Assembly: GCF_012979455.1 (NCBI RefSeq)
Contig: NC_074632.1
DNA length: 23,666 bases
Origin: Acidianus rod-shaped virus 3
Lineage: Viruses > Taleaviricota > Tokiviricetes > Ligamenvirales
Strand: one strand, 5' to 3'
Below the pieces are notes generated by a model. That model was not told where the DNA came from. It did no database searches and worked only from the letters and a program-made list of their open reading frames with translations. Shown here piece after piece: positions 5,831-11,740 of the stretch; positions within the stretch are counted from its first letter, which is position 1; every line of letters begins with the position of its first letter. The position numbers were made by a program, and so were the translations under genes.

Positions 5831-6457
5831 ATGGTTTATGAGAATAAAATAAAAGAAAGCTTCAAGAAAATTTATCCAGAAGATACACTTTATCCGTCCG
5901 AAATTGGGCATTGCCTGCGAAAAACAATTTTGGCGAGAAGGATTGTCCATACAAAAAATCTTTCAAATGATTTCATGGATCTTGGCGTAATTATTCATGC
6001 TGACATTGAAAATTACCTAACGCAACAATTAGGTTGCGATGCAGAGAAAGCAATTGAATATCAAATAGAAGGTGTAAAAATATCTGCAAGAATAGATTTA
6101 CTTTGTCATGGCGACCTACTTGAATTGAAAACAGTTTCGCATTTTATTCGTCAACCTTATCAAAATCATATTGTTCAAGTATCTCTTTATTTACATATTT
6201 TATCACAGTTAGGATATAATGTTAATAATGTTTACATTATTTACGTAAATAGACAAAATTATGATGTACAAGAGTTTAAAATTCAAAAAGAACAACTAGA
6301 TGCTGGTTTAAAGCAAGCAATTAAATTTATAGAAGATTATAAGAAATACAAAAATGAGCAAAATATATTTAAAATTCCATTTGCGGATTTAGTTTTTTGC
6401 AAAACTTGCGAATTTAATAATATTTGCTATGGATCGATAACTAATTTTTTAAAATGA
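5831..6457 (+). CDS. Cas4-like PD-(D/E)XK ssDNA nuclease (SIRV2 gp19 family)
   Basis: A 208-residue protein of the Cas4/RecB-nuclease group. The active site is visible as D89 in ARIDLLC and E98-L-K100 in LLELKT. One N-terminal Cys (C28, GHCLRK) and three C-terminal ones (C190, C193, C199 in CKTCEFNNIC) match the four ligands of the Cas4 iron-sulfur cluster. The QVSLYLHIL segment corresponds to the conserved QxxxY motif of RecB nucleases. SIRV2 gp19 degrades ssDNA 5' to 3' and is co-transcribed with the ATPase. The ATG is preferred because GGTGA lies six bases upstream, overlapping the ATPase stop; an in-frame TTG six bases earlier falls inside that site. There are no CRISPR genes nearby, so the role is replication or recombination. 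Confidence 0.88.
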   Translation: MVYENKIKESFKKIYPEDTLYPSEIGHCLRKTILARRIVHTKNLSNDFMDLGVIIHADIENYLTQQLGCDAEKAIEYQIEGVKISARIDLLCHGDLLELKTVSHFIRQPYQNHIVQVSLYLHILSQLGYNVNNVYIIYVNRQNYDVQEFKIQKEQLDAGLKQAIKFIEDYKKYKNEQNIFKIPFADLVFCKTCEFNNICYGSITNFLK

Positions 6458-6517
6458 TTCGCCTTATCTGTGTTATTTTTATTGTATGACTCTCTGGTTC
6501 ACTCCGGGGGTTATATA

Positions 6518-6526
6518 CTTTTAAAT
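6518..6526 (+). promoter_or_regulatory. TATA box of the gene at 6550
   Basis: CTTTTAAAT, 32 bases before the ATG, predicting a leaderless transcript. The same word with the same spacing precedes the coat gene. Confidence 0.55.
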
Positions 6527-6549
6527 TATATATTATTAAGAATTATAAT

Positions 6550-6879
6550 ATGGAGAATAAATTCGCTGATTGGAATAAATATAGAAGGCAAGTTAATCAA
6601 GTTATTTTGGAATATTTCAACGAAACTGGTGTGCCGTTAGCGTTGAGATCTTTATATTTTTCATTTGGGCAAAAAATATTGTCAATTGTAAAAAGACAAA
6701 AAGATAAAAATATTATAGATAAATTAGTTGAGGCAAATATTTGCTATTTTTCAAAAGGTTTTGACGCAAATGAAAGAGTATTAAGAGATATTGTAAAAAT
6801 TATATTTTTAATGAAAATTGAGAATAAAAAACCAGATGAAGTTTTGAAAGAGATTTTTACGGATAAAGCTAACCACTAA
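6550..6879 (+). CDS. Hypothetical helical protein, 109 residues, before the coat gene
   Basis: Unrecognised as a named family. It is predicted all-helical and lysine-rich (SIVKRQKDKNIIDKLVEA, DIVKIIFLMKIENKKPDEVL), with one Cys and no membrane segment. The first 45 residues have a pattern (RQVNQVILEYFNETGVPLALRSLYFSFGQKIL) like the helical core of the coat protein that follows, which carries TQYGVTGPSRAIYQGFGLKIARAL. Both have a hydrophobic helix, a G-V-P/T-G-P turn, an R-x-[LI]-Y-x-x-F-G word, then a helix. This may be a distant coat paralogue or minor capsid protein. It has its own TATA box and two AT palindromes after its stop. The coat relation is my own alignment by eye. Confidence 0.65.
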   Translation: MENKFADWNKYRRQVNQVILEYFNETGVPLALRSLYFSFGQKILSIVKRQKDKNIIDKLVEANICYFSKGFDANERVLRDIVKIIFLMKIENKKPDEVLKEIFTDKANH

Positions 6880-6907
6880 TATACCTTATATTAATAATAT
6901 GAATATT
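6878..6907. repeat. AT-rich palindrome upstream of the coat gene (1)
   Basis: AATAT and ATATT arms around TTATATTAATAATA, starting at the stop codon of the previous gene. Nearly the same word series occurs at 13207-13244. Confidence 0.5.
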
Positions 6908-6935
6908 GTGTAATTTTGATGTTTTGTTGTAAACA

Positions 6936-6963
6936 TGCATATACATAATATTAGGTATATGCA
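6936..6963. repeat. 28-bp palindrome upstream of the coat gene (2)
   Basis: TGCATATAC and GTATATGCA arms are exact complements around the core ATAATATTAG. It ends about 25 bases before the coat TATA box, a good operator position. Confidence 0.65.
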
Positions 6964-6987
6964 ATTTTCGTATTCAATTTTTATAAG

Positions 6988-6998
6988 CTTTTAAAAAT
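6988..6998 (+). promoter_or_regulatory. Coat gene promoter
   Basis: CTTTTAAAAAT, 30 bases before the coat ATG. No ribosome binding site precedes the ATG, so the transcript should be leaderless. Confidence 0.65.
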
Positions 6999-7017
6999 AA
7001 TAATAAATTGACGAGAA

Positions 7018-7422
7018 ATGGCGAAAGGTCATACACCAAGGAGTTATTCCCAAAGGTATGCAAAATGGTCAGGGAAATTCACTGCATTTTCAAATCCAAC
7101 GGTAGCATCAACTATACTAACTAACGTTGATGAAGTTGCAAAAGAAAATTTCCAAACTAATGTGCCAAAATTTGCATCAGTTAATGATCAAGTTAGCGCA
7201 GTACTCACTCAGTATGGCGTAACTGGACCTAGCAGAGCGATATATCAAGGCTTCGGGTTAAAAATTGCTAGAGCCTTAAACAGAATTGGATCTGGACCTG
7301 CGTTAACCAATATGATTGCCGGTCTAAAAGCTTATTACATTTCAGCATTCAATGCAAATCCTACAATTTTAGACGCTGTAACTAATATAATTACTGGAAG
7401 TCCTAACGGGTACGTTAGCTAA
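7018..7422 (+). CDS. Rudivirus major coat protein
   Basis: A 134-residue protein that I recognise as the rudivirus major coat protein. It has the same length as the SIRV coat and the typical start MAKGxTPRSxSQRYxKW, followed by FTAFSNPTVASTILTN, TQYGVTGPSRAIYQGFGLK and a C-terminus ending ITGSPNGYVS. In SIRV2 the coat dimerises as a helical bundle and wraps the genome in A-form inside the rod; its basic N-terminal arm contacts DNA, and the K/R-rich first 20 residues here fit that. The gene has a strong TATA box with leaderless spacing, two palindromes upstream and a hairpin-plus-T-run terminator, consistent with a very abundant late transcript. This is the anchor for identifying the window. 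Confidence 0.98.
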   Translation: MAKGHTPRSYSQRYAKWSGKFTAFSNPTVASTILTNVDEVAKENFQTNVPKFASVNDQVSAVLTQYGVTGPSRAIYQGFGLKIARALNRIGSGPALTNMIAGLKAYYISAFNANPTILDAVTNIITGSPNGYVS

Positions 7423-7457
7423 CCTTAAAAGCTAATATATTGTTTTTTTATTTTTCT
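7415..7457 (+). terminator. Coat gene terminator
   Basis: Arms TTAGCT (7415-7420) and AGCTAA (7430-7435) overlap the coat stop and are followed by two T-runs (TTTTTTTA, TTTTTCTATTTTG). Confidence 0.6.
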
Positions 7458-7493
7458 ATTTTGCGTTTTAGTCCAATCTATATCTGAAAATTT

Positions 7494-7511
7494 TGTTTTA
7501 AAAATGTAAAC
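7494..7511 (+). promoter_or_regulatory. Promoter of the genes at 7527 and 7752
   Basis: TGTTTTAAAAATGTAAAC: TATA box plus ATGTAAAC word, about 30 bases before the ATG. Confidence 0.6.
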
Positions 7512-7526
7512 ATGAATAACTAAACC

Positions 7527-7751
7527 ATGATTGAAGAATATTTAAGACAAAAGGGCTTTGAGCCCCATTATATTTCAATTTTGAAAGAATTTCTGATTGA
7601 AATAAAAGAAGCATTAGATGAGAACGTTAGTAATTACGATTTAGACGAAATTATAAATTCTATCATCGAATATTTTGCAATAACATATAAATTACAAAAA
7701 ACAGATCTTTACCAACTTGTGAACGATGCGATACAAGACGGTGTTGTATGA
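7527..7751 (+). CDS. Hypothetical acidic helical protein after the coat gene, 74 residues
   Basis: A small acidic, all-helical protein (MIEEYLRQKGF to DAIQDGVV) without Cys, membrane segment or catalytic motif. I cannot name a domain. The ATG lies about 30 bases after a TATA box and is probably leaderless. The stop codon directly abuts the glycosyltransferase ATG (TGA-ATG with no gap), so the two are translationally coupled and made together. In other rudiviruses a small conserved gene of similar size lies between coat and glycosyltransferase, as far as I recall, which suggests a conserved role in assembly or as a partner of the glycosyltransferase. Confidence 0.75.
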   Translation: MIEEYLRQKGFEPHYISILKEFLIEIKEALDENVSNYDLDEIINSIIEYFAITYKLQKTDLYQLVNDAIQDGVV

Positions 7752-8771
7752 ATGGCAAAAACGCTTATCTTAACTATGGGCTATGCGTCTGTTAAGAATG
7801 TCGCTGAAGACATCGCAACAGTCGTGGGCAATGCAACTGTTGATGTTGAGCCTGCGTTGTATTTACAAAATATAAATAAATTTGATAAACTTATTGTTTT
7901 TGTTCCGTTTGTCCCCTCACTTTTAAACAATTATCTGTTGGTTTATAATAATTTTCAAGGCGAGAAATATTTCTACACAACCGCAGACGGCGTACCGTTG
8001 TTGAATGGCGTAAATGAATATATTGCAAGAAATATAAAATATATACCAAATTCTCAGTTTTCTGCAGAAAATCTAAAATCTGCCAATCTTGATGTGGATA
8101 TTCCAGTTTTTCATGGCGTAAACTTCGACATAGTGAAGAAGGCAGAAGAATTAGTTCCAAAAATGAGAGAAAAACTTGACCATGATTTTCCAGATAGTGT
8201 GAAAATCGGTATTGTTTCAGGTATGACGAGACGCAAAAACATCGATTTGTTTGTCGAAACAACCAGATTTCTGAACGAAAAAATGTCAGATATTGCGAAA
8301 AATATACATTTCTTTGTAATTTCGCATAAAGATTTTCAGAAATTGGACGTACCACAAAACGTTCATTTTGTTGCGCAATTTGGATATCAAAGTAGAGAAA
8401 AAGTATTTGCGTTTTACGGTGCGATGGACTATGTATTTGTTCCATCGGGATGTGAAGGATTTGGATTGCCAGTTCTAGAGGCGATGGCGATGGGCACTCC
8501 TGTAATTCACATGGCTATACCGCCATTCACTGAATTTACATCGTGGCAGTGGAATTTTCTGTTTAAAGATGAGGATGTGGAAAGATATTACGATAAGGAC
8601 CATGGTCAAACATGGAAAATCCATCGATTCACACCGGAAACTGGCGCACTAGCGATTTCGACGGCAGTGATGTCGGTTGATAGGGAGGAAAGAAGCAGGA
8701 GACTGAGAGATTTAGCTAAAAAATATGATATTAGGTTTTTATACAAGAGATTTTTAGAGAGTTTCGAATAG
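7752..8771 (+). CDS. GT-B family glycosyltransferase (GT4-like)
   Basis: A 339-residue glycosyltransferase. The C-terminal Rossmann domain begins with KIGIVSGMTRRKNIDLFVET (about 151-170) and carries the GT4 signature GCEGFGLPVLEAMAMGTPVI (234-252) with the E-x7-E pair E235/E243 that binds the nucleotide-sugar. The N-terminal acceptor domain (1-145) is divergent. It would transfer a sugar from an activated donor to a protein or lipid-linked acceptor in the cytoplasm. Rudiviruses typically encode several glycosyltransferases, and some virion proteins of Sulfolobales viruses are glycosylated, so coat, fibre or host-surface glycans are plausible targets. It directly abuts the upstream 74-residue gene. 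Its 3' end overlaps the convergent 314-residue gene by 18 bases. Family sure, substrate unknown. Confidence 0.92.
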   Translation: MAKTLILTMGYASVKNVAEDIATVVGNATVDVEPALYLQNINKFDKLIVFVPFVPSLLNNYLLVYNNFQGEKYFYTTADGVPLLNGVNEYIARNIKYIPNSQFSAENLKSANLDVDIPVFHGVNFDIVKKAEELVPKMREKLDHDFPDSVKIGIVSGMTRRKNIDLFVETTRFLNEKMSDIAKNIHFFVISHKDFQKLDVPQNVHFVAQFGYQSREKVFAFYGAMDYVFVPSGCEGFGLPVLEAMAMGTPVIHMAIPPFTEFTSWQWNFLFKDEDVERYYDKDHGQTWKIHRFTPETGALAISTAVMSVDREERSRRLRDLAKKYDIRFLYKRFLESFE

Positions 8772-9698
8772 GGCATAGACCGTGCATGGACCTGTCGCCC
8801 ATGCGTAAATGTTAGATGGATTGTTAACTGAAAATTCCAAACTATCATTTGGCAAAATTGGAAAATTATTGTAAAGTTTGTTTCCAATATATACAATATA
8901 ATTAGAAAGATTTTGTAATATGATTTTTACAGTTTCTAGCGATGGACCTGAATAAATTGGTGACGGTGTTGTTGAAATTTGCAGTTGAAGACCTTGTATT
9001 GCAGGTGGGCTCATGTACATTGTCAATTTATTGATTGCGCTTGACAGTGAGTTCATGGATAAATAAATATACGCAAGTGCGTAAAGTAGGGCGTCAGTAA
9101 TCGTATAGATTGCCCCAGATAGCCCTGCCGATATCTGATTTGTTAATCTTGCAGTGACTAAATACACATTATTGTAAATATTTTGCAAAATTTCTGGCAC
9201 ATACAAAGTTGGCGATATTGCGGTTTTTATCTGATTGTCAACGCCAATTATAACCTGGTAAAGATTCTGGTAAACATTGTTTATTTCGCTTTGTAATGCA
9301 TTTTGTGTTTGTGTAACTGTTCCTGCGGTCAATTTGGCAATTGCGTTATAGACGTCAGATGGCATTTGAACAACTGCATTATACAATTGTGTTTGGCTGT
9401 TTACAATTGCTTGAATTTGTTGCGAAGCAGTTGCAATAAATCCTGCAATATAGATAGGATCTTGCTCTGTTATAACGGGCTGACCTGATACGTAAACTTC
9501 ATTGTAAAAATCTCCAACTTGTGCAGTAATATTGTTTGGAACGTAAAGATTACCGTTTTGAAATAATTGCCTGTCAATAAGTGTCCCAGCAAAATATATC
9601 TGGTTCAGTTTCAAAATTGCGGTATTCCACATCGCCGATGTCAATCTCTGAAACGGCTGTACGAATAAATCTGCAAAATTGGTATATTGAATACTCAT
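8754..9698 (-). CDS. Probable virion protein, 314 residues, with WN module and C-terminal beta domain
   Basis: A rudivirus structural-type protein rich in Asn, Gln, Tyr, Thr and Ile with few charged residues. The N-terminus has a W-N motif, then a helix and LNQIY (TSAMWNTAILKLNQIY, about 20-35), as in the proteins at 13640 and 18867. The middle is helical with spaced Q/N heptads. Residues 257-314 form a beta-rich domain (LQNLSNYIVYIGN to WATGPCTVYALFE) similar to residues 193-248 of the 13640 protein. A tail-fibre or terminal-complex component fits. A TATA box (TTTATAAGTC) lies about 30 bases before the ATG, predicting a leaderless mRNA, and tandem hairpins (9737-9786) lie just upstream. No signal peptide. 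Structural role inferred from composition and shared modules. Confidence 0.75.
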   Translation of the reverse strand: MSIQYTNFADLFVQPFQRLTSAMWNTAILKLNQIYFAGTLIDRQLFQNGNLYVPNNITAQVGDFYNEVYVSGQPVITEQDPIYIAGFIATASQQIQAIVNSQTQLYNAVVQMPSDVYNAIAKLTAGTVTQTQNALQSEINNVYQNLYQVIIGVDNQIKTAISPTLYVPEILQNIYNNVYLVTARLTNQISAGLSGAIYTITDALLYALAYIYLSMNSLSSAINKLTMYMSPPAIQGLQLQISTTPSPIYSGPSLETVKIILQNLSNYIVYIGNKLYNNFPILPNDSLEFSVNNPSNIYAWATGPCTVYALFETL

Positions 9699-9719
9699 AA
9701 TTAAAAATGTTGTGTAATA

Positions 9720-9733
9720 GACTTATAAATGTC
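9720..9733 (-). promoter_or_regulatory. Promoter of the 314-residue virion gene
   Basis: On the minus strand GACATTTATAAGTC. The TATA box is followed by GTC, the trinucleotide described after rudivirus TATA boxes. Confidence 0.6.
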
Positions 9734-9736
9734 ATC

Positions 9737-9786
9737 GTGATGCGCAAAGCGCAGAACGTAGTGAGGTGCGTAGCACCGAACGTAGT
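9737..9786 (-). repeat. Covarying hairpin element, tandem copies D1 and D2
   Basis: On the plus strand unit D1 is GTGA, stem TGCGC (9741-9745), loop AAA, stem GCGCA (9749-9753), GAACGTA. Unit D2 is GTGA, stem GGTGC (9765-9769), loop GTA, stem GCACC (9773-9777), GAACGTAGTG. The period is 24 bases. The units sit between divergent promoters and are inverted relative to the other copies. Confidence 0.85.
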
Positions 9787-9797
9787 GCTAGTTAGGT

Positions 9798-9806
9798 CTT
9801 TTAAAT
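9798..9806 (+). promoter_or_regulatory. TATA box upstream of 9828
   Basis: CTTTTAAAT, exactly 30 bases before an ATG at 9828, the same spacing as for the coat gene. That ATG opens a frame that stops after seven codons (see the gene at 9874 and the frameshift finding). Confidence 0.6.
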
Positions 9807-9873
9807 TTCAGTGGAAATATATTTATTATGGTGAGACATTACGAGTTTTGATAATATTTTTGGACCGGTCAGA

Positions 9874-10191
9874 TTGATAATCGATAAATTGAAAGAATTG
9901 GAAATGAGGGGTGAGGCTTACGGTTTTTCCCAATATTTGTCACAGGCAATAATTTTATTCAGGACGACAGACAATGGCGCAATATACCAAATATTCATTC
10001 CTAATTTTAGTTATTATTTTGAATTTCTTGTTGAAAAAGATCCAAAAACAAAAGCGCCTATGGTTTCAGATTATAGAATTATTTATCCTGCGCCTGTGAA
10101 GATTTCAGATAGTCAAATTATGAAAGAATTAATACAAGATTATCTTCAATTTCAAGCGATGCAGATGCAGGGTAGCGGTCAAAATGAGTGA
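9874..10191 (+). CDS. Hypothetical rudiviral protein; true start probably at 9828 with a +1 frameshift
   Basis: The zero-frame region from the TTG at 9874 gives 105 residues: a helix (DKLKELEMRGEAYGFSQYLSQ), a beta section (IILFRTTDNGAIYQIFIPN and on) and a Gln/Met-rich helical end. I do not recognise the family. No good ribosome binding site precedes the TTG. The codons before it, back to 9850 (DNIFGPVRLI), look equally protein-like. A leaderless-spaced ATG at 9828 encodes MVRHYEF, then TTT TGA; skipping one T joins it to DNIFGPVR. The gene is therefore either frameshifted (programmed or a sequence error) or starts at the TTG. It overlaps the next gene by eight bases, so the two form an operon. 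Confidence 0.7.
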   Translation: MIIDKLKELEMRGEAYGFSQYLSQAIILFRTTDNGAIYQIFIPNFSYYFEFLVEKDPKTKAPMVSDYRIIYPAPVKISDSQIMKELIQDYLQFQAMQMQGSGQNE

Positions 10192-10432
10192 AGCCACTCT
10201 TGTTCTTACAACACTTTCTACAACTGTGACTGTGTTATTGTCAATTATTACACTTTACTATAAGATAAAAACAATGTTTCGCAATGCAGTAAAGGATATT
10301 GTAAAACAAGAATTAGACAATTTGGTCAAAGAGATTTCAAAAATAAAGCAAAAACAAGACAAACAAGAAAACGATATTGAATATCTAAAACAAGAAATTG
10401 AAGAAATAAAAAAGAAAGTTGAAAAATTATAG
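10184..10432 (+). CDS. Small membrane-anchored coiled-coil protein
   Basis: An 82-residue protein with one predicted membrane segment (about residues 4-26, LVLTTLSTTVTVLLSIITLYY) followed by a long charged coiled coil (35-82; VKEISKIKQKQDKQEND-like heptads). The likely topology is a short outer N-terminus and a cytoplasmic coiled coil. The arrangement resembles small viral membrane or spanin/holin-like proteins in outline only. Rudivirions have no membrane, so it probably acts in the host membrane, for example in assembly or exit. The start overlaps the preceding gene by eight bases and the 3' end overlaps the convergent gene at 10427 by six. No named family recognised. Confidence 0.7.
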   Translation: MSEATLVLTTLSTTVTVLLSIITLYYKIKTMFRNAVKDIVKQELDNLVKEISKIKQKQDKQENDIEYLKQEIEEIKKKVEKL

Positions 10433-10639
10433 TTGTCTGTTGCTTTTTTCTCTTAATTCTTTCAATATTTTTATTACTTCTTGTGCTTTTTTGTATAAAT
10501 CTGACTTTCTAATATTTTCATCATCTACGGTTGCAAGTTCCATAGCCAAGTTGTCAAGCGCAACAAACAATTTTGCTGAAAATTCTTTATCTTGTTTTAT
10601 CTTTGGTTTTATTTCTTCTATTGTTTCTTTTTCACTCAT
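10427..10639 (-). CDS. Hypothetical 70-residue helical protein
   Basis: A small charged, probably all-helical protein (MSEKETIEEIKPKIKQDKEF start; LYKKAQEVIKILKELREKS near the end). No motif is recognised. The ATG has a near-perfect ribosome binding site (GAGGTGA, five to six bases upstream) located inside the end of the GNAT-like gene, which it overlaps by eight bases, so it is translated from that operon. Its 3' end overlaps the convergent coiled-coil gene by six bases, leaving no terminator space. It could be a partner of the acetyltransferase-like protein, but this is context only. Confidence 0.7.
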   Translation of the reverse strand: MSEKETIEEIKPKIKQDKEFSAKLFVALDNLAMELATVDDENIRKSDLYKKAQEVIKILKELREKSNRQL

Positions 10640-11153
10640 CTTTTTTCACCTCGTTTTTCGTTTTTTTGTCTTTTTCGTTTACTTCGTTCGGCACTACGTG
10701 CCTCACATTTAAATATTTTACAAAAACTGGCGTATTTGTTCTAGGCGTGTCTCCGACATATTCAAATCCTGAATTTTTATATAATGCATTTGAATGATTT
10801 GGAAAACCTAAAGTCCACAGCACTTCAATTTCATATGATTTCAGTAAATCAGATAATTTTTCAAGAAATTCTACAAGGTAATCGCCTGGGGCAGTTTTCG
10901 TAACCCTTCTAATAAAATACGATCTGTCAATTGGAATTTTGAATTTTTCTGCAACAAATCTGAATGGAATTGAATCGTTGATCCACGCAATTGCAACGAT
11001 GTAATTATCGCATTGATATGTAAAATATTTCTGGATTTTTGACGCTCCACCGCCTTGCGTTATGCCTTGAGCATGATATTTTGCAATTAGCAATCGTGAT
11101 AATTCAATATCTTTCTTATCCTGAAGTTCAACTATTTTGCATTCTTCCGCCAT
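10632..11153 (-). CDS. GNAT-like N-acetyltransferase family protein
   Basis: A 173-residue protein resembling the GNAT superfamily. The C-terminal half has the usual strand-helix-strand ending: EVLWTLGFPNHSNALYKNSGFEYVG-type pattern (about 110-134) followed by a final strand PVFVKYL. The N-terminal half has HAQGITQGGGASK (27-39) and a strand IVAIAWI. The canonical acetyl-CoA loop (Q/RxxGxG/A) is not clear, so it may be a divergent GNAT such as the phage Mom-type DNA-modification group. An acetyltransferase is known among rudivirus genes. Beyond residue 148 the sequence is a covarying hairpin element (V-R-H-V-V-P-N-E) plus a Lys-rich disordered tail, an apparent C-terminal add-on. A TATA box lies about 30 bases before the ATG. 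Confidence 0.7.
   Translation of the reverse strand: MAEECKIVELQDKKDIELSRLLIAKYHAQGITQGGGASKIQKYFTYQCDNYIVAIAWINDSIPFRFVAEKFKIPIDRSYFIRRVTKTAPGDYLVEFLEKLSDLLKSYEIEVLWTLGFPNHSNALYKNSGFEYVGDTPRTNTPVFVKYLNVRHVVPNEVNEKDKKTKNEVKKDE
10681..10706 (+). repeat. Covarying hairpin element, copy E, inside the GNAT-like gene
   Basis: Flank ACTTCGTTC, stem GGCAC (10690-10694), loop TAC, stem GTGCC (10698-10702), flank TCAC. On the minus strand it encodes V-R-H-V-V-P-N-E, the same reading frame as copy B inside rep. Confidence 0.8.
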
Positions 11154-11166
11154 TTTCAGTATAATT

Positions 11167-11187
11167 ATTCATAATATAACTTATAAG
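11167..11187 (-). promoter_or_regulatory. Promoter of the GNAT-like gene
   Basis: On the minus strand CTTATAAGTTATATTATGAA; the TATA box (TTATAAG) is about 30 bases before the ATG, with no ribosome binding site between. Confidence 0.5.
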
Positions 11188-11194
11188 AATATAC

Positions 11195-11392
11195 CTAATG
11201 GTGAAAGCAGTGTGCCCAAAGATCTACGGAAACGCCAGTTGAAACAATAAGGACAATTATTGCAAATATTTTCTCTCCAGTGCTAACATTAGAAAAAATC
11301 AAAATTATAGATAAAACAATAAGAAGTAGCAAACCATACAAATCATGCATTTTTCCATGAGAAAAATAATAAAACATATCGCAGTTAGACAT
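11195..11392 (-). CDS. Small protein with two membrane segments
   Basis: A 65-residue hydrophobic protein. Membrane segment 1 is about residues 18-34 (LYGLLLLIVLSIILIF) and segment 2 about 43-61 (IFAIIVLIVSTGVSVDLWA), joined by a short polar hairpin (SNVSTGEK). The N-terminal ~17 residues and the C-terminal CFHH carry several His, Cys and Tyr residues. I prefer the ATG at 11392, which overlaps the resolvase stop as ATGTCTAA; an in-frame TTG lies two codons upstream. It is the last gene of the unit 471-residue virion protein / resolvase / membrane protein. The role is unknown; small two-helix proteins are common in viral host-membrane functions. Confidence 0.7.
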   Translation of the reverse strand: MSNCDMFYYFSHGKMHDLYGLLLLIVLSIILIFSNVSTGEKIFAIIVLIVSTGVSVDLWAHCFHH

Positions 11393-11732
11393 ATACAATT
11401 ACCTCTTTGTTGTTTTGTACAATTTCAAATTTCCATTCTTTCACTTTTTTGAAATAAACCAATACTGCAGGTTTACAATTGCAAAAAGAAAACATATCGC
11501 AAAATCGAAATAGTTTATCAATTTGGAATTTATCAACTCTCTGTGAAAGTTTTGACGTTGATTTTACTTCAATTGGAAAAATTGTGCTGTTGCGTGTTGC
11601 GATGATGTCTGGCAGTGGCTGAGAACCACTCCCAGAAACTGGAATTCTTGCAACCTTATATCCTTCATTTTTTAGAAAATCTAATGCTCTATATTCGTAG
11701 TATTTTCCCGAATTGTGGATATTAAATCTCAT
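11385..11732 (-). CDS. hjc: Holliday junction resolvase, archaeal Hjc type
   Basis: A 115-residue archaeal Holliday junction resolvase. The nuclease motifs are present: E13 in GKYYEYRALDFL, RIPVSGSGSQPLPD with D42, then IEVKST with E55 and K57, forming the PD-(D/E)XK metal site. Hjc cuts four-way junctions symmetrically as a dimer. Rudiviruses encode a member of this family, thought to resolve head-to-head and tail-to-tail replication intermediates into hairpin-ended monomers. I choose the ATG at 11732 because GGTGATG is spaced eight bases upstream; GTG and ATG codons at 11744 and 11741 lie within that site. The gene is coupled to the stop of the 471-residue virion gene, with no promoter between, so it is expressed with structural genes. 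Confidence 0.92.
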   Translation of the reverse strand: MRFNIHNSGKYYEYRALDFLKNEGYKVARIPVSGSGSQPLPDIIATRNSTIFPIEVKSTSKLSQRVDKFQIDKLFRFCDMFSFCNCKPAVLVYFKKVKEWKFEIVQNNKEVIVYV

Positions 11733-11740
11733 GGTTTTCA

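Noticed and set aside
6490-6510. GGTTCACTCC looks like a tRNA T-arm and the locus is locally GC-rich
   Set aside because: No acceptor stem, anticodon arm or D-arm can be drawn around it; it precedes a gene with its own TATA box.
7891-8445. 184-codon open frame on the minus strand
   Set aside because: It lies fully inside the well-supported glycosyltransferase gene and its product has no protein-like pattern.
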